Assembly (NCBI RefSeq): GCF_000215995.1
Contig: NC_015680.1
Span: 1,054,001-1,118,000, forward strand
Length of the DNA stretch: 64,000 nt
Source: Pyrococcus yayanosii CH1
GTDB lineage: Archaea > Methanobacteriota_B > Thermococci > Thermococcales > Thermococcaceae
Direction of reading: 5' to 3'
This document shows positions 7,538 to 17,161 of this stretch, in pieces (position 1 is the stretch's first letter; each line of letters begins with the position of its first letter). The position numbers and the translations under genes were made by a program. The notes beneath the pieces were generated by a model. That model did not search any database. It was given only the letters and a program-made list of their open reading frames with translations, and had not been told where the DNA came from.

Positions 7538-8890
7538 TTAAAGGCCGCGTTTCTCCATCTCCTCGACGTATTTAATGACGCTATCCACTATCTCCCCCGC
7601 CTTTCCGATGTAGTTCTCCGGCCTGAGGCTCTCAAGGTCCTCTTCACTAAGACATCTCATAATAACCTCGCTCTCCCTAGCAACTTCGAGTAGATCCCTT
7701 CCCTCCCTGAAGGCCTTCATGGCAAGCTGCCTAATAAGCTCGTGGGCTTCCTGCCTACTCATCCCCCTCTCCGCGAGCTTGAGCATTAGGGGCTCGGCCA
7801 TTATGAGGTTCTTCGTCATGTAGAGGTTCCTTCTGATGTTCTCCGGGAAGAACTCTAGGTCCCTCAGGATCTTCTTCGTGGTCTTCAGCATCTCATCAAG
7901 GAGAACGAAGCTTTCTGGAAGTATAACGCGCTCAACCGAGGAGTTCGTCAGGTCACGCTCGTGCCAGAGCGGGTTGTTGAGCAGGGCAGGAATGACGTTC
8001 GAATAGAGCACCCTAGCAAGGCCGCTGACTTTCTCACTCCTCACAGGATTCCTCTTATGGGGCATGGTAGAAGAGCCAACCTGCTTCTTTCCGAAGGGTT
8101 CGCTGACCTCAAGGATCTCAGTCCGCTGGAGGTTCCTTATTTCGAGAGCAATCTTGTCGAGCGTAGAAGCAACTAGGGCTAGGAAAAACACAAGCTCGGC
8201 GTAAACATCCCTCTGAACTATCTGATTGGTTATACGAGCTGGCTTGAGACCGAGGTCCTCCATGACGAGCCTTTCTATCTCGAGAGCCCTATCACCAAAA
8301 GATGCTCCCGTTCCAACGGCCCCTCTCATTTTCCCAACGAGAACCCTTTCTTTGAGCTGGTGGAGTCTCTCTATGTGCCGCTGAATCTCGTCGAGCCAGA
8401 GGGCAAACTTCATGCCATAGGTCGTGGGGACTGCGTGCTGGCCGTGCGTCCTCCCTATGCAGACGGTGTACTTGTGTTTTTTCGCGAGCTCCTTGAGGAT
8501 AGAGCGGAGGTCCTTGAGGTCCTTCTCGATTATGTCTAAGGAGTCCCTTATGAGGAGGGCGTTCGCCGTGTCTATTATATCGTTTGATGTTGCGCCGAGG
8601 TGAACATACTTGCCGTGTTCACCGCAGACATCACTCAGAGCCCTGACGACGGCCATTATGTCGTGCCCTATCTCCGCCTCTATCTCCTTAACGCGCTCCA
8701 CGGTAACGTACTTCGTGTTGGCTCTTTCGGAGATGACACGGGCACTCTCCTCGGGGATGTTTCCCACCTTCGCATGAGCCCTCGCTAAGGCAGCCTCGAC
8801 GTCGAGGAGCCTCTGGAGCTTGTTCTCCTCGTCCCAAATCCTCAGCATCTCCTCGCTGCCATAGCGGTAATCTATCGGATGAACGGCCAT
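7538..8890 (-). CDS. purB: Adenylosuccinate lyase
   Basis: Catalyses two fumarate-releasing steps of purine synthesis: SAICAR to AICAR, and adenylosuccinate to AMP. The 450 residues include the fumarase/aspartase superfamily signature GSSTMPHKRNPVRSE, the GATSNDIIDTANAL segment and the TICIGRTH-like TVCIGRTHGQHAVPTTYG catalytic region. The length is normal. The ATG follows GGTGATAGC, with a TATA-like element about 35 bases upstream. No other purine genes are next to it. Confidence 0.97.
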   Translation of the reverse strand: MAVHPIDYRYGSEEMLRIWDEENKLQRLLDVEAALARAHAKVGNIPEESARVISERANTKYVTVERVKEIEAEIGHDIMAVVRALSDVCGEHGKYVHLGATSNDIIDTANALLIRDSLDIIEKDLKDLRSILKELAKKHKYTVCIGRTHGQHAVPTTYGMKFALWLDEIQRHIERLHQLKERVLVGKMRGAVGTGASFGDRALEIERLVMEDLGLKPARITNQIVQRDVYAELVFFLALVASTLDKIALEIRNLQRTEILEVSEPFGKKQVGSSTMPHKRNPVRSEKVSGLARVLYSNVIPALLNNPLWHERDLTNSSVERVILPESFVLLDEMLKTTKKILRDLEFFPENIRRNLYMTKNLIMAEPLMLKLAERGMSRQEAHELIRQLAMKAFREGRDLLEVARESEVIMRCLSEEDLESLRPENYIGKAGEIVDSVIKYVEEMEKRGL

Positions 8891-9023
8891 GCTATCACCA
8901 TGTACATGTTAGGTTCTAGCTTAAAAACGGTTCGGTTTTGCCAGATAGATGTAATTCCACATCAAGCAGCCGGTAAAAGAGCCGGAGAGAAAACATCAAA
9001 AGTCTCGCCTCTAATATACCATA

Positions 9024-9080
9024 GGGGCGATGACGACGCCTTCCGACACTGAGACGTGATGAGTGGACGGCTTCCCGAGC
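9024..9080 (+). ncRNA. Candidate C/D box guide sRNA
   Basis: In the gap between ridA and purB, boxes occur in the canonical order and spacing of archaeal C/D RNAs. They are a C-like GCGATGA (9027-9033, one mismatch), a 15-base spacer, D' CTGA (9049-9052), a 3-base spacer, a perfect C' GTGATGA (9056-9062), a 12-base spacer, and a D-like CCGA (9075-9078). AGGG and CCCT flank the outer boxes and could close the terminal stem. The two guides would direct 2'-O-methylation, but targets were not identified. The C and D mismatches and the weak promoter limit confidence. Confidence 0.5.
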
Positions 9081-9082
9081 CC

Positions 9083-9466
9083 TCATTTCCCGAGGTAGGC
9101 TATCGCCTCAACCTCGATGGCGACATCTTTTGGGAGCCTCGACACCTCTACGACCGCCCTGGCCGGCTTCGATGAACTAAAGAACTCGGCGTAAACCTCA
9201 TTCATTGCCTGGAAGTCATCCAAGTCCCTCAGATACACGGTCACCTTGACGATATCCTCAAGGCTTCCCCCGGCAGCCTCCACTATGGCTCTAATATTTT
9301 CCAAAACGCGCCTCGTTTGAGCCTTTATGTCACCCTTCACGAGCTTCCCCGTTTCGGGGTCTATGGGTATCTGGCCAGATATGAAGAGGAAGCTGCCTAC
9401 CTTCACGGCTTGGCTGTAGGGGCCTATCGGCTTTGGGGCTTTCTTAGTGAAGATGACCTCCTTCAT
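9083..9466 (-). CDS. ridA: RidA family enamine/imine deaminase
   Basis: 127-residue RidA (YjgF/YER057c/UK114) protein. It hydrolyses reactive 2-aminoacrylate and related imines made by PLP enzymes, and family members form trimers. The N-terminal [16 protein letters not shown], the [15 protein letters not shown] segment and the C-terminal [22 protein letters not shown], with the conserved Arg and Glu, are diagnostic. The length is typical and GGGGAGGTTCC precedes the ATG. Confidence 0.96.
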   Translation of the reverse strand: MKEVIFTKKAPKPIGPYSQAVKVGSFLFISGQIPIDPETGKLVKGDIKAQTRRVLENIRAIVEAAGGSLEDIVKVTVYLRDLDDFQAMNEVYAEFFSSSKPARAVVEVSRLPKDVAIEVEAIAYLGK

Positions 9467-9516
9467 GGAACCTCCCCAAGAAAGTTTGGAGGAAGAAGTA
9501 ATTAAGCATTCCCTGA

Positions 9517-11286
9517 CTAAACATAATAGTATTCGCCCTTCTCCTTCTGCTCCCTGTCCTTGACGCTGCCCTCTTTGTTAGCCCTTGGTCTTCCCGTCTC
9601 AGGGTCGCGCCTGAATGTTATGCCAACGCTCGCCAGGAAGCGGTTCATGCCCTCTCTCATGCCCATCGGCGGGAGGGCTCTTCCATAGCGACCGGGCTCG
9701 CCCTCGAAGACCATGAGCCTGTCGCTTATGTAGTCTATCATAAGGACGTCGTGCTCGACCACGAGGGCCGTCTTCTCGTTCTTCTCCATGAGGTGCCTTA
9801 TGGCTCGGGCGACGGCAAGGCGCTGTTCGACGTCGAGGTATGCCGAGGGCTCGTCAAGGAGGTATATGTCCGCGTCCCTTAGAAGCGTGGCTGCTATCGC
9901 GACCCTTTGAAGCTCGCCACCGGACAGCTCGTTAACTTCCCTGTCGTAGAGGTCCGGGATGCGGAGCGGGTTCAGGAGCTCGGTCTTGTAGAAGTTGCTG
10001 TTGAGCTTTGCCTCATCGACCTTGCTTAGGAGCTCGTAAACTGTTCCCTCATAATCAGCCTTTATGTACTGGGGCTTATAAGCCACCGTCAGGTCCCACT
10101 CGACCTTACCCTCGGTGGGCTCCTCAACGCCCGCGAGCATCTTGACGAAGGTCGTCTTTCCAATGCCGTTGGGACCCACTATGCCTATTACCTCACCCTT
10201 TCTTATTTCGCCAGGCTCAACTTCGAGCCTGAAGTCCCCGTAGTCCTTAACAAGCCTTGGGTATTCCACGAGGGTCTCCCTCTCAACGTCAATTCTCTCG
10301 CCCGTCTTGGTAAAGCGAATCTCGTAGGGTCTGAAGCGAACGTTCTCGTCCTTAAGATAGCCGCGGAGGAACTCGTTTATGCCATTTCTAGTGCCCTTTG
10401 GTTGGGAGAAGATTCCATAGACGCCCGGCTCACCATACACAACGTGGATTATGTCGCTAAGGTAATCCAAGACGGCCAAATCATGCTCCACCACGAGGAC
10501 AGCCTTTCCCGAGTCCGCTAATTTCCTTATGGCCCTCGCCACCTTGAGCCTCTGCCTTATGTCGAGATAGCTCGAGGGTTCATCGAAGAAGTAGAAGTGA
10601 GCGTTCCTAAGGAGGGCGGCCGCTATCGCGACCCTTTGAAGCTCGCCGCCTGAGAGGTGCTCTATTTCTCTTCCAAGGATGTTCTCGAGCTCAAGCTCCT
10701 TGACTACCTCCTCGAAGGCCCCTGTCTCGTCAGCCCTCTTGAGAAGATCCTCAACCCTGCCTTTGACGGCCTTAGGGATTAGATCAACGTACTGAGGTTT
10801 AACGACGGGCCGTATCTCGCCCTTCTTCAGCCTCTCGAAGTAGTTCTGAAGCTCGCTTCCACGGAAGGCTTTTACGACGGCATTCCAGCTGCTGTTGTCG
10901 CAACAGAGGTTAGGAATAAGTTGGCCGGCGAGTATCTTGACGGCCGTCGTTTTACCCGTTCCGTTCGGACCCAAGATACCAACAACCATACCATCTTTGA
11001 TAACGGGAAGTCGGTAGAGGACGAAGCCGTTTATTCCATATCGGTGGACGCAGTCCTCCTCAAGCTGCTCGGGCAGGTTGACTATGCTTATGGCGTTGAA
11101 TGGGCACTTATGGACGCATATTCCACAGCCCGTACAGCTTGCCTCTTGGATTATCGGCCTGTACTTCTCCTCGTATATAACTATGGCCTCACCGCCCATT
11201 CTATTGACCGGGCAGACCCTCTCACATAGAAAGTGTCCGCACTTGTCAGGGTTGCACTTGTCGTAGTCGATGACCGCTATCCTCAT
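9517..11286 (-). CDS. ABCE1/Rli1 ribosome recycling ATPase
   Basis: 589-residue twin-ATPase that splits ribosomes after termination, working with aPelota or aRF1. The N-terminus has the two 4Fe-4S motifs ([16 protein letters not shown] and [16 protein letters not shown]). The two nucleotide domains have Walker [10 protein letters not shown] and GPNGIGKTT, signatures [13 protein letters not shown] (twice), and Walker [13 protein letters not shown] and [12 protein letters not shown]. Length and domain order are canonical. A TTTTTAAACC element lies about 35 bases ahead of the ATG. Confidence 0.98.
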   Translation of the reverse strand: MRIAVIDYDKCNPDKCGHFLCERVCPVNRMGGEAIVIYEEKYRPIIQEASCTGCGICVHKCPFNAISIVNLPEQLEEDCVHRYGINGFVLYRLPVIKDGMVVGILGPNGTGKTTAVKILAGQLIPNLCCDNSSWNAVVKAFRGSELQNYFERLKKGEIRPVVKPQYVDLIPKAVKGRVEDLLKRADETGAFEEVVKELELENILGREIEHLSGGELQRVAIAAALLRNAHFYFFDEPSSYLDIRQRLKVARAIRKLADSGKAVLVVEHDLAVLDYLSDIIHVVYGEPGVYGIFSQPKGTRNGINEFLRGYLKDENVRFRPYEIRFTKTGERIDVERETLVEYPRLVKDYGDFRLEVEPGEIRKGEVIGIVGPNGIGKTTFVKMLAGVEEPTEGKVEWDLTVAYKPQYIKADYEGTVYELLSKVDEAKLNSNFYKTELLNPLRIPDLYDREVNELSGGELQRVAIAATLLRDADIYLLDEPSAYLDVEQRLAVARAIRHLMEKNEKTALVVEHDVLMIDYISDRLMVFEGEPGRYGRALPPMGMREGMNRFLASVGITFRRDPETGRPRANKEGSVKDREQKEKGEYYYV

Positions 11287-11372
11287 AACACCACCGGCTT
11301 AGCCTTAAGGGAAGGGTTTAAAAATTCCACTCCTCCGATAAGTTTAATACTATTCCCGGGAGAGTAAAACTC

Positions 11373-12368
11373 ATGAAAGTCCTTGTCCTGCATAAGCCGG
11401 GAGATTTAAGGCTTGAAGATGTTGACGAGCCTACCCCCAAAGGAAATTGGGTAAAAATTAGGGTAAAGCGCGTGGGAATCTGTGGCACTGACAAGGCTTT
11501 TTATAAAGGGACCTACATGCCTCAAAAGCTTCCCATTATCCCTGGACATGAAATTGCGGGAATCGTTAATGATGTTGGCAACAAAGAGCTCGAACACCTT
11601 GTTGGAGAAAAGGTAACTACAGAAATCAACGTTCACTGCGGGAAATGCTGGTATTGCTTACATGGAATGTCCTCACACTGTCCATACAGGCAGACGATAG
11701 GGATAAGCATTGACGGAGGGATGGCAGAATACGTGCTAACTAGGGCCGATTTAATTCATTCTATTGAAGGCCTATCGTGGGAGGAGGGTGCGTTTGTTGA
11801 GCCTCTTGCAGCTGTTATAGAGATGCTGGAAATGCATCCCCTAAACCCATCATCGAATGTGGCAGTCGTTGGAATAGGGACAATGGGCCTATTATCAATT
11901 CAGTTGCTTAATCTGTTGGGCTCGAATGTCGTTGCCGTTGCAAGGGCTGACTCTCCAAAGAGGAGAATTGCCGAAAAGCTTGGGGCTGAGGTAATGACCT
12001 TTGAAGAGGCTTTAGACTTTATGAAGACACACACCCCAGAGGGACATGGCTTTGATTACGTTGTTGAAGCCACAGGCAGTCCAAAAGGTCTGGAAATGGC
12101 ATTGAACTTGGTTAGGCCTAGGGGTGTAATTGCGGCAAAATCGACGCATGGGAGCGATGTATCGTTCAATTACACGCTGATGGTCGTTAAGGAGGTAAAA
12201 ATCGTTGGCAGTAGGTGCGGACCCTTTGAAAAGGCAATAAACCTGCTAAGGAAAAGGCTCATCAACGTTAAAAACCTTGTGACATCTATTTATAAACTCG
12301 AAAAAGGTATAGAAGCATTTGAAAAAAGTTTCGAAAGGGATCAGATAAAGGTGCATCTCATTCCTTGA
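11373..12368 (+). CDS. Zinc-dependent medium-chain alcohol/polyol dehydrogenase
   Basis: 331-residue MDR-family NAD(P) oxidoreductase. The catalytic zinc ligands are C37 (GICGTDK) and H59-E60 (GHEIAG), the structural zinc lobe is CGKCWYCLHGMSSHC, and the Rossmann motif is VVGIGTMG. AAGTTTAATA lies upstream as a promoter element. It ends 11 bases inside the convergent permease gene. Codon choice looks slightly more A/T-rich than in the neighbours. The substrate is unknown; position suggests a possible link to imported nucleosides or sugars. Confidence 0.9.
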   Translation: MKVLVLHKPGDLRLEDVDEPTPKGNWVKIRVKRVGICGTDKAFYKGTYMPQKLPIIPGHEIAGIVNDVGNKELEHLVGEKVTTEINVHCGKCWYCLHGMSSHCPYRQTIGISIDGGMAEYVLTRADLIHSIEGLSWEEGAFVEPLAAVIEMLEMHPLNPSSNVAVVGIGTMGLLSIQLLNLLGSNVVAVARADSPKRRIAEKLGAEVMTFEEALDFMKTHTPEGHGFDYVVEATGSPKGLEMALNLVRPRGVIAAKSTHGSDVSFNYTLMVVKEVKIVGSRCGPFEKAINLLRKRLINVKNLVTSIYKLEKGIEAFEKSFERDQIKVHLIP

Positions 12369-13266
12369 TGTACGGCTTTCCTAAAGCTCTTGGCATTTTG
12401 ACCTTCTTCATTATTATCGCCACAACGACCAGTGTTGCCAGGTAAGGAATCGTCCTAAAGAGGCTCGCCTCGGCCGTGAAAACCCTTCCAGTCATTTCTT
12501 GCAATTTTATTGGAATGTAAATTGACAATGCCTCAAAGAACCCGAAGAGTAAACCACCAACTATCGCCATCAACGGGTTCCAGTTACTAAAAGCAACATT
12601 TGCCAGTGCAATAAAGCCCCTTCCGGCGGATATGAACTTCGTGAACTGCCCAATCCAACCAACAACAAGGTAAGCCCCTCCTAGGCCGGTCAATGCCGAA
12701 CCTACTACGGTTGCATAGAACCTAACTCTGTAAACGTTGACTCCCATAGCTTCGGCCGCCCTCGGATCTTCTCCACAGGCCCTAAGTCTTAATCCGCCCG
12801 GCGTTTTGTATAGCCACCACCATGCGGCAAAGCCAACCAGAAATGCAACTATCGTAAGGGGCGAAAATGACAGACTGCCAACTATTATCATCGGTATTTT
12901 GTTTACCGAGGGTGAAGAGCCATGGCTGTGCCAGAGTGAGACCAGGGCCAATAAGCTTATTCCGTAGGCGAAGGAGTTGAAACCAACGCCCGCTATTATT
13001 TGGTCTCCTTTAAGGTATACGCTTATTAATCCGTGTAAAATTCCGGAGAGTACACCAACGATAACCCCGACCAAAAGCCCCAGGTATGGATTTCCAGTAT
13101 AGAATGTCACAACCGTCGAAGTAAACGCTGAAAGTATGAATATTCCTTCAAGCCCAATGTTAACAACGCCGGATTTCTCTGTTATTATCTCGCCAACCCC
13201 AGCCAAGGTTAACGGAACCATCGAAATCAAGGTGTTTGAAATTATATTCAAAATGTCTCCGATCAT
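12358..13266 (-). CDS. BMP-type ABC transporter permease 2
   Basis: 302-residue membrane permease of the BPD_transp_2 family, the partner of the next gene upstream in a nucleoside-type (BmpA/NupPQ-like) importer. About eight to nine hydrophobic helices are present. The segment LRACGEDPRAAEAMGVNVYRV is the conserved coupling loop to the ATPase. The start overlaps the preceding permease stop by four bases (ATGA), so it is translationally coupled. Confidence 0.9.
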   Translation of the reverse strand: MIGDILNIISNTLISMVPLTLAGVGEIITEKSGVVNIGLEGIFILSAFTSTVVTFYTGNPYLGLLVGVIVGVLSGILHGLISVYLKGDQIIAGVGFNSFAYGISLLALVSLWHSHGSSPSVNKIPMIIVGSLSFSPLTIVAFLVGFAAWWWLYKTPGGLRLRACGEDPRAAEAMGVNVYRVRFYATVVGSALTGLGGAYLVVGWIGQFTKFISAGRGFIALANVAFSNWNPLMAIVGGLLFGFFEALSIYIPIKLQEMTGRVFTAEASLFRTIPYLATLVVVAIIMKKVKMPRALGKPYIKE

Positions 13267-14273
13267 TGCCTTCCCTCCGCAAGCTTTCTGAATATCATCC
13301 TGTAAACGTAGGGAATTGCCAATGCTATCACGATAACACCCATCAAGGTGTCAGCAAGCTCGGGGGGAGCTCCCGTTTTAAGCTCGACCCACTGACCACC
13401 TATTATGAGTCCAGACAGGAAGAGGGCAGAGAATATTATGCCAATTGGATGATTCCTTCCAAGAAGGCCTATACCTATTCCAGTAAAGCCAAGCCCATAA
13501 ACGGCAGAGAGCATGTCATCTATGTTGTAGGTAATTCCAAGGACCAAGAGAGCACCTCCAAGACCAGCGGCAGCCCCTCCAAGGAGCATTGACGTTAGCA
13601 CAGCTTTGGAGGGATCAAATCCAGCGTATCTGGCGGAAGAGGGGGAGAGACCAGAAACCCTCAGCCTGTATCCAAGGTCAGTGTAGTATAGAAGATAGTA
13701 ATATGCCAAAGCAACGATCACTGCTATCGAGAATATAACGCTGAGGTCACCTATTGGCTTTATCCTTGCATTTTCCGGAACGGGAATTGACTCATGAGGT
13801 CTCTGAGGATTATAAAATACTCCGGCAATCAGATATGTTATCACATAGAAAAATACCCAGTTGACCATTATCGCCGTAATTACTTCGTTAATCCCTCTAT
13901 ACACCCTCAAGGCCCCTATGAACCATCCCAGGCAGGCCCCGGCGAGTGCCCCCACTATCAATGCCAAAAGGGGATTATTGGTGTAGTAAGCGGTCATCAA
14001 AGCTGTAAATGCCCCAACATAAAGCTGGCTTTCACCACCTATGTTAAACACACCCGCTATTGACGGTATTGCAAAAGCTAAACCGGTCATTATCAAAGGG
14101 GTACTTTTGTTCATGAGGTATTTAACGTTACCGTAGCCATACTTGAAGAGGATTGCATAAACCTCAATCGGGTTATAGCCTAGTATGACCAAAACAATGG
14201 CACCAACTGAAAATGCTATTGCCAAGGACATCACGATCTCAAATGCCTTTCCTACCAGTTCCCCGTTAGGCAT
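13263..14273 (-). CDS. BMP-type ABC transporter permease 1
   Basis: 336-residue membrane permease that pairs with the downstream gene. It has multiple hydrophobic helices and the coupling loop YRLRVSGLSPSSARYAGFDP. A GGESQLYVGAFTALMTAYYT segment and a late GIGIGLLGRNHPIGI match the nucleoside permease family. The start overlaps the end of the ATPase gene by eight bases. Confidence 0.9.
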   Translation of the reverse strand: MPNGELVGKAFEIVMSLAIAFSVGAIVLVILGYNPIEVYAILFKYGYGNVKYLMNKSTPLIMTGLAFAIPSIAGVFNIGGESQLYVGAFTALMTAYYTNNPLLALIVGALAGACLGWFIGALRVYRGINEVITAIMVNWVFFYVITYLIAGVFYNPQRPHESIPVPENARIKPIGDLSVIFSIAVIVALAYYYLLYYTDLGYRLRVSGLSPSSARYAGFDPSKAVLTSMLLGGAAAGLGGALLVLGITYNIDDMLSAVYGLGFTGIGIGLLGRNHPIGIIFSALFLSGLIIGGQWVELKTGAPPELADTLMGVIVIALAIPYVYRMIFRKLAEGRQ

Positions 14274-15762
14274 TTACACCACCCATCAGGAGCCCTAGCT
14301 TTTCTAACGTGAATTTCTCCCTTTTTCCAACGGCCATTATCTTGCCTTCGTATATAACAGCAATTCTGTCGCTTAACTGGAGGATCTCGTCCAAGTCCGT
14401 TGATATCAGGAGGATAGCTTTTCCTTTATCTCTAAGCTCAACAAGTGTTTTCCTTATGAATTCCGTGGCCCCGATGTCAAGGCCCTGAGTTGGTTCTGAA
14501 ACGATGAAAACCTTTGGCTCCCTCACTATCTCCCTGCCAACCATGACCTTCTGCTGATTGCCTCCACTTAGGTGTTTTATAGGTGTCTTCAATGAAGAAA
14601 CGACAACATCAAACCTCCTAACAACGTCTTCGGCAATGGTATTGGCCTTCTCCCAGAGAATCCTCTTCGATGACGTAACACCCCATAGATTCGTCAAGAT
14701 AACGTTTTCGGTTACATTCATATCATAAACCAAGCCAACTTTTCTTGAGTCAGGAACATAGGCTATGCCAAGTTTATATCTTTCAATGGCAGGCATTCCG
14801 GTAACATCCACGTCAAGAAGCTTTATGCTACCTTTGTAGGACGCCCTGATACCTGCCAAAGCCTCCGCAAGCTCCCTCTGCCCATTTCCCTGGACTCCAG
14901 CAATGCCCAAGATTTCACCCTCCTTAAGTTCCAGGGTTATTCCCTTTACGGCGTCCAATCCCCTATCGTCTTTAACCCACAAATCCTCAACTTTCAGAAC
15001 GGTTTTTCCCGGCTTTGCAGGTTTCTTTTCAATGCTCATAACAACATCTCTTTGAACCATCATCTTTGCAAGATCATTTTCCGAAACTTCATCGGTTTTC
15101 ACCGTTCCAACTACTTCCCCCCTCCTAAGAACCGTTACCCTGTCGGTTATCTCCTTTACTTCCTTAAGCTTGTGGGTTATGAATATTATTGTTATGCCTT
15201 TTTCTCTAAGACCCTTAAGAGTTCTGAAGAGCTCCTCAACTTCGATTGGAGTCAAAACGGACGTCGGCTCATCTAGAATCAACACCTTGGCGTTACCCAT
15301 AAGAACCTTTATTATCTCAACTCTCTGTTGAATTCCGATTGGTAGCTCTTCAACAGGCTCGTAAAGTGGGACTTTAAAGCCAACGTATTCCATCTTCTCC
15401 TTGGCAAGCTTTTCGACTTCCTCAACCGTGATTTTTGGGTTCAGCGACAGCATCGCGAGATGAAGGTTCTCCAGTACTGTAAAGCTTGGAACCAGTGTGA
15501 AGTGCTGGTAGACCATGCCTACTCCATGCCTTATGGCATCCCATGGTCCCTGAAATTTTACCTCCTTCCCAAACAGCTTTATCGTTCCTTTCGTTGGTTT
15601 TATCTCGCCGTAGAGAATCCTCATTAATGTTGATTTCCCTGCACCATTTTCACCCAGAAGACCGTGAATTTCTCCCTCTTCAACGATAAAGTTAACGCCC
15701 TTTAATGCTACAACACCATCTGGGTAAACCTTCACAATGTCCCTCATCTCAACCGCCGGCAT
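14266..15762 (-). CDS. BMP-type ABC transporter ATP-binding protein (tandem)
   Basis: 498 residues with two ABC domains, as in simple-sugar and nucleoside importers. The first domain has Walker A GLLGENGAGKST and Walker B VLILDEPTSVLTPIE. The second has a degenerate Walker A (GIAGVQGNGQREL), signature HLSGGNQQKVMVGRE and FIVSEPTQGLDIGA. It energises the two permeases. GGTGTTCC precedes the ATG, 52 bases after the binding-protein gene. Confidence 0.93.
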   Translation of the reverse strand: MPAVEMRDIVKVYPDGVVALKGVNFIVEEGEIHGLLGENGAGKSTLMRILYGEIKPTKGTIKLFGKEVKFQGPWDAIRHGVGMVYQHFTLVPSFTVLENLHLAMLSLNPKITVEEVEKLAKEKMEYVGFKVPLYEPVEELPIGIQQRVEIIKVLMGNAKVLILDEPTSVLTPIEVEELFRTLKGLREKGITIIFITHKLKEVKEITDRVTVLRRGEVVGTVKTDEVSENDLAKMMVQRDVVMSIEKKPAKPGKTVLKVEDLWVKDDRGLDAVKGITLELKEGEILGIAGVQGNGQRELAEALAGIRASYKGSIKLLDVDVTGMPAIERYKLGIAYVPDSRKVGLVYDMNVTENVILTNLWGVTSSKRILWEKANTIAEDVVRRFDVVVSSLKTPIKHLSGGNQQKVMVGREIVREPKVFIVSEPTQGLDIGATEFIRKTLVELRDKGKAILLISTDLDEILQLSDRIAVIYEGKIMAVGKREKFTLEKLGLLMGGVNA

Positions 15763-15814
15763 TAGAGGAACACCAAACCCAGATATGAATGGGCAAAATA
15801 AAAATGTTAGGGAG

Positions 15815-17035
15815 TCATGAAACAGAACCCTTTTCTAAAGCCGCATCAAGGTTACCCTTGTTAAGTTCCTCAATTATCTTTTCGTATTCTTCGTGCGTCT
15901 TTGGAGTCTTGAAGACTATTTCTCCGCTCTTTATTTTCTCCGCGAGCTCGTTGACTATGTCCCAGACATAGGGCTTTATGTAAGCCTCACGAGTTTCCTT
16001 AACGATGTTAACAACTTCATCGGGCGTCATTCCCTTGAGCTTTCCAGCCTCGTATGCGAACTGGGCAAATTCTCTGACTCCCTCAAGATCCCAGTAACCG
16101 ACTCCATTCTCTTTCAAGCCTAATGTCACTATTCCGCCCTTCCACTCTCCTTTGACGACCATCTCTATAGCCTTGTAAACTGCAACGTCAACTCTCTTAG
16201 CACCGCTTATTGGAATATACTTTGGAGCGTACCATTCCTGGCTAGCATCCTGACCCATGGCTAGGGCCTTGCCCTTTCCTTGTTCATTCCAGTCAATTAT
16301 GGCGTTGAACATCCCCACGTGGGTCAAACCGGCCAGACCATATAGAACCTTTGCATCTTGCTGAAGCAGTTGCATTGCCGTGTTGTAGCCAACTTGAGTG
16401 TCCGTAAAGGTTCCAGTGTACTGCCAGAGCACCTTTACTGGTTTTCCAGTCTTCTTTTCGAAGTACTTGGCCCCGAAGAGGTAACCAATGTGGAACTTCC
16501 AGAGGGGAGGAATGTCCATTCCGGCAACCGCACCAATCGTATTCCCGCCCAGCTCATAAGCCATTCCAGACGCTATAACCCCCATTAGCGCGGCAACTTC
16601 CTGCTCGCGGAAGAGTATGTCAACTTCATTTTCGCGGACCTTCCCAGTTGTTGAATCTATGAGAGCAAACTTCTGGTTTGGGTAATCGTCGGCGACCTCG
16701 TTAAGTGGCCCCGTCCAGAGGAACCCTATCAGCACCAAGAGGTCGTACTCGCCGCTTTCGCTCAGCTGTCTAAGCAAGGGCACCATATCCTCGTTTGACT
16801 TTGGCGTCATGTAGTCAACTTCAACGCCAAGCTCTTTCTTCGCCCTTTCAGCTCCCAAATATGCCATGTCATTGAAACTCAGGTCACCTCTCCCGCCGAC
16901 ATCAAAAAGCACGGCAACTTTGACTTTCTTTTCTGGAGTTGCGGTTGGGGATGTTTCTCCCTGAATGCACCCGCTGGCAACGGCCATCATAACCAAAATA
17001 GCAACGGCCAGAGCAAGTCCTGACCTGTTCCTCAT
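15815..17035 (-). CDS. BMP family substrate-binding lipoprotein
   Basis: 406-residue solute-binding protein of the BMP/PnrA/Med family, which binds purine nucleosides in characterised members. The N-terminus has a lipoprotein signal with lipobox VASGC, then a Thr/Pro-rich linker. The mature part begins KVKVAVLFDVGGRGDLSFND, diagnostic for the family. It is the first gene of the four-gene importer operon. GAGGTGGTGCTGA precedes the ATG and a TTTATAAG element lies about 50 bases upstream. Confidence 0.93.
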   Translation of the reverse strand: MRNRSGLALAVAILVMMAVASGCIQGETSPTATPEKKVKVAVLFDVGGRGDLSFNDMAYLGAERAKKELGVEVDYMTPKSNEDMVPLLRQLSESGEYDLLVLIGFLWTGPLNEVADDYPNQKFALIDSTTGKVRENEVDILFREQEVAALMGVIASGMAYELGGNTIGAVAGMDIPPLWKFHIGYLFGAKYFEKKTGKPVKVLWQYTGTFTDTQVGYNTAMQLLQQDAKVLYGLAGLTHVGMFNAIIDWNEQGKGKALAMGQDASQEWYAPKYIPISGAKRVDVAVYKAIEMVVKGEWKGGIVTLGLKENGVGYWDLEGVREFAQFAYEAGKLKGMTPDEVVNIVKETREAYIKPYVWDIVNELAEKIKSGEIVFKTPKTHEEYEKIIEELNKGNLDAALEKGSVS

Positions 17036-17161
17036 TCAGCACCACCTCGTAAGGCCGAAACTCAGGAGTAGTGGACTTTTAAACCTTATAAACCTTAGTG
17101 GGCTAAACGGATTTAAACCCCTGCAAAGATGGCGCCTATTCTACGTCCTGGGGGCGATAGT

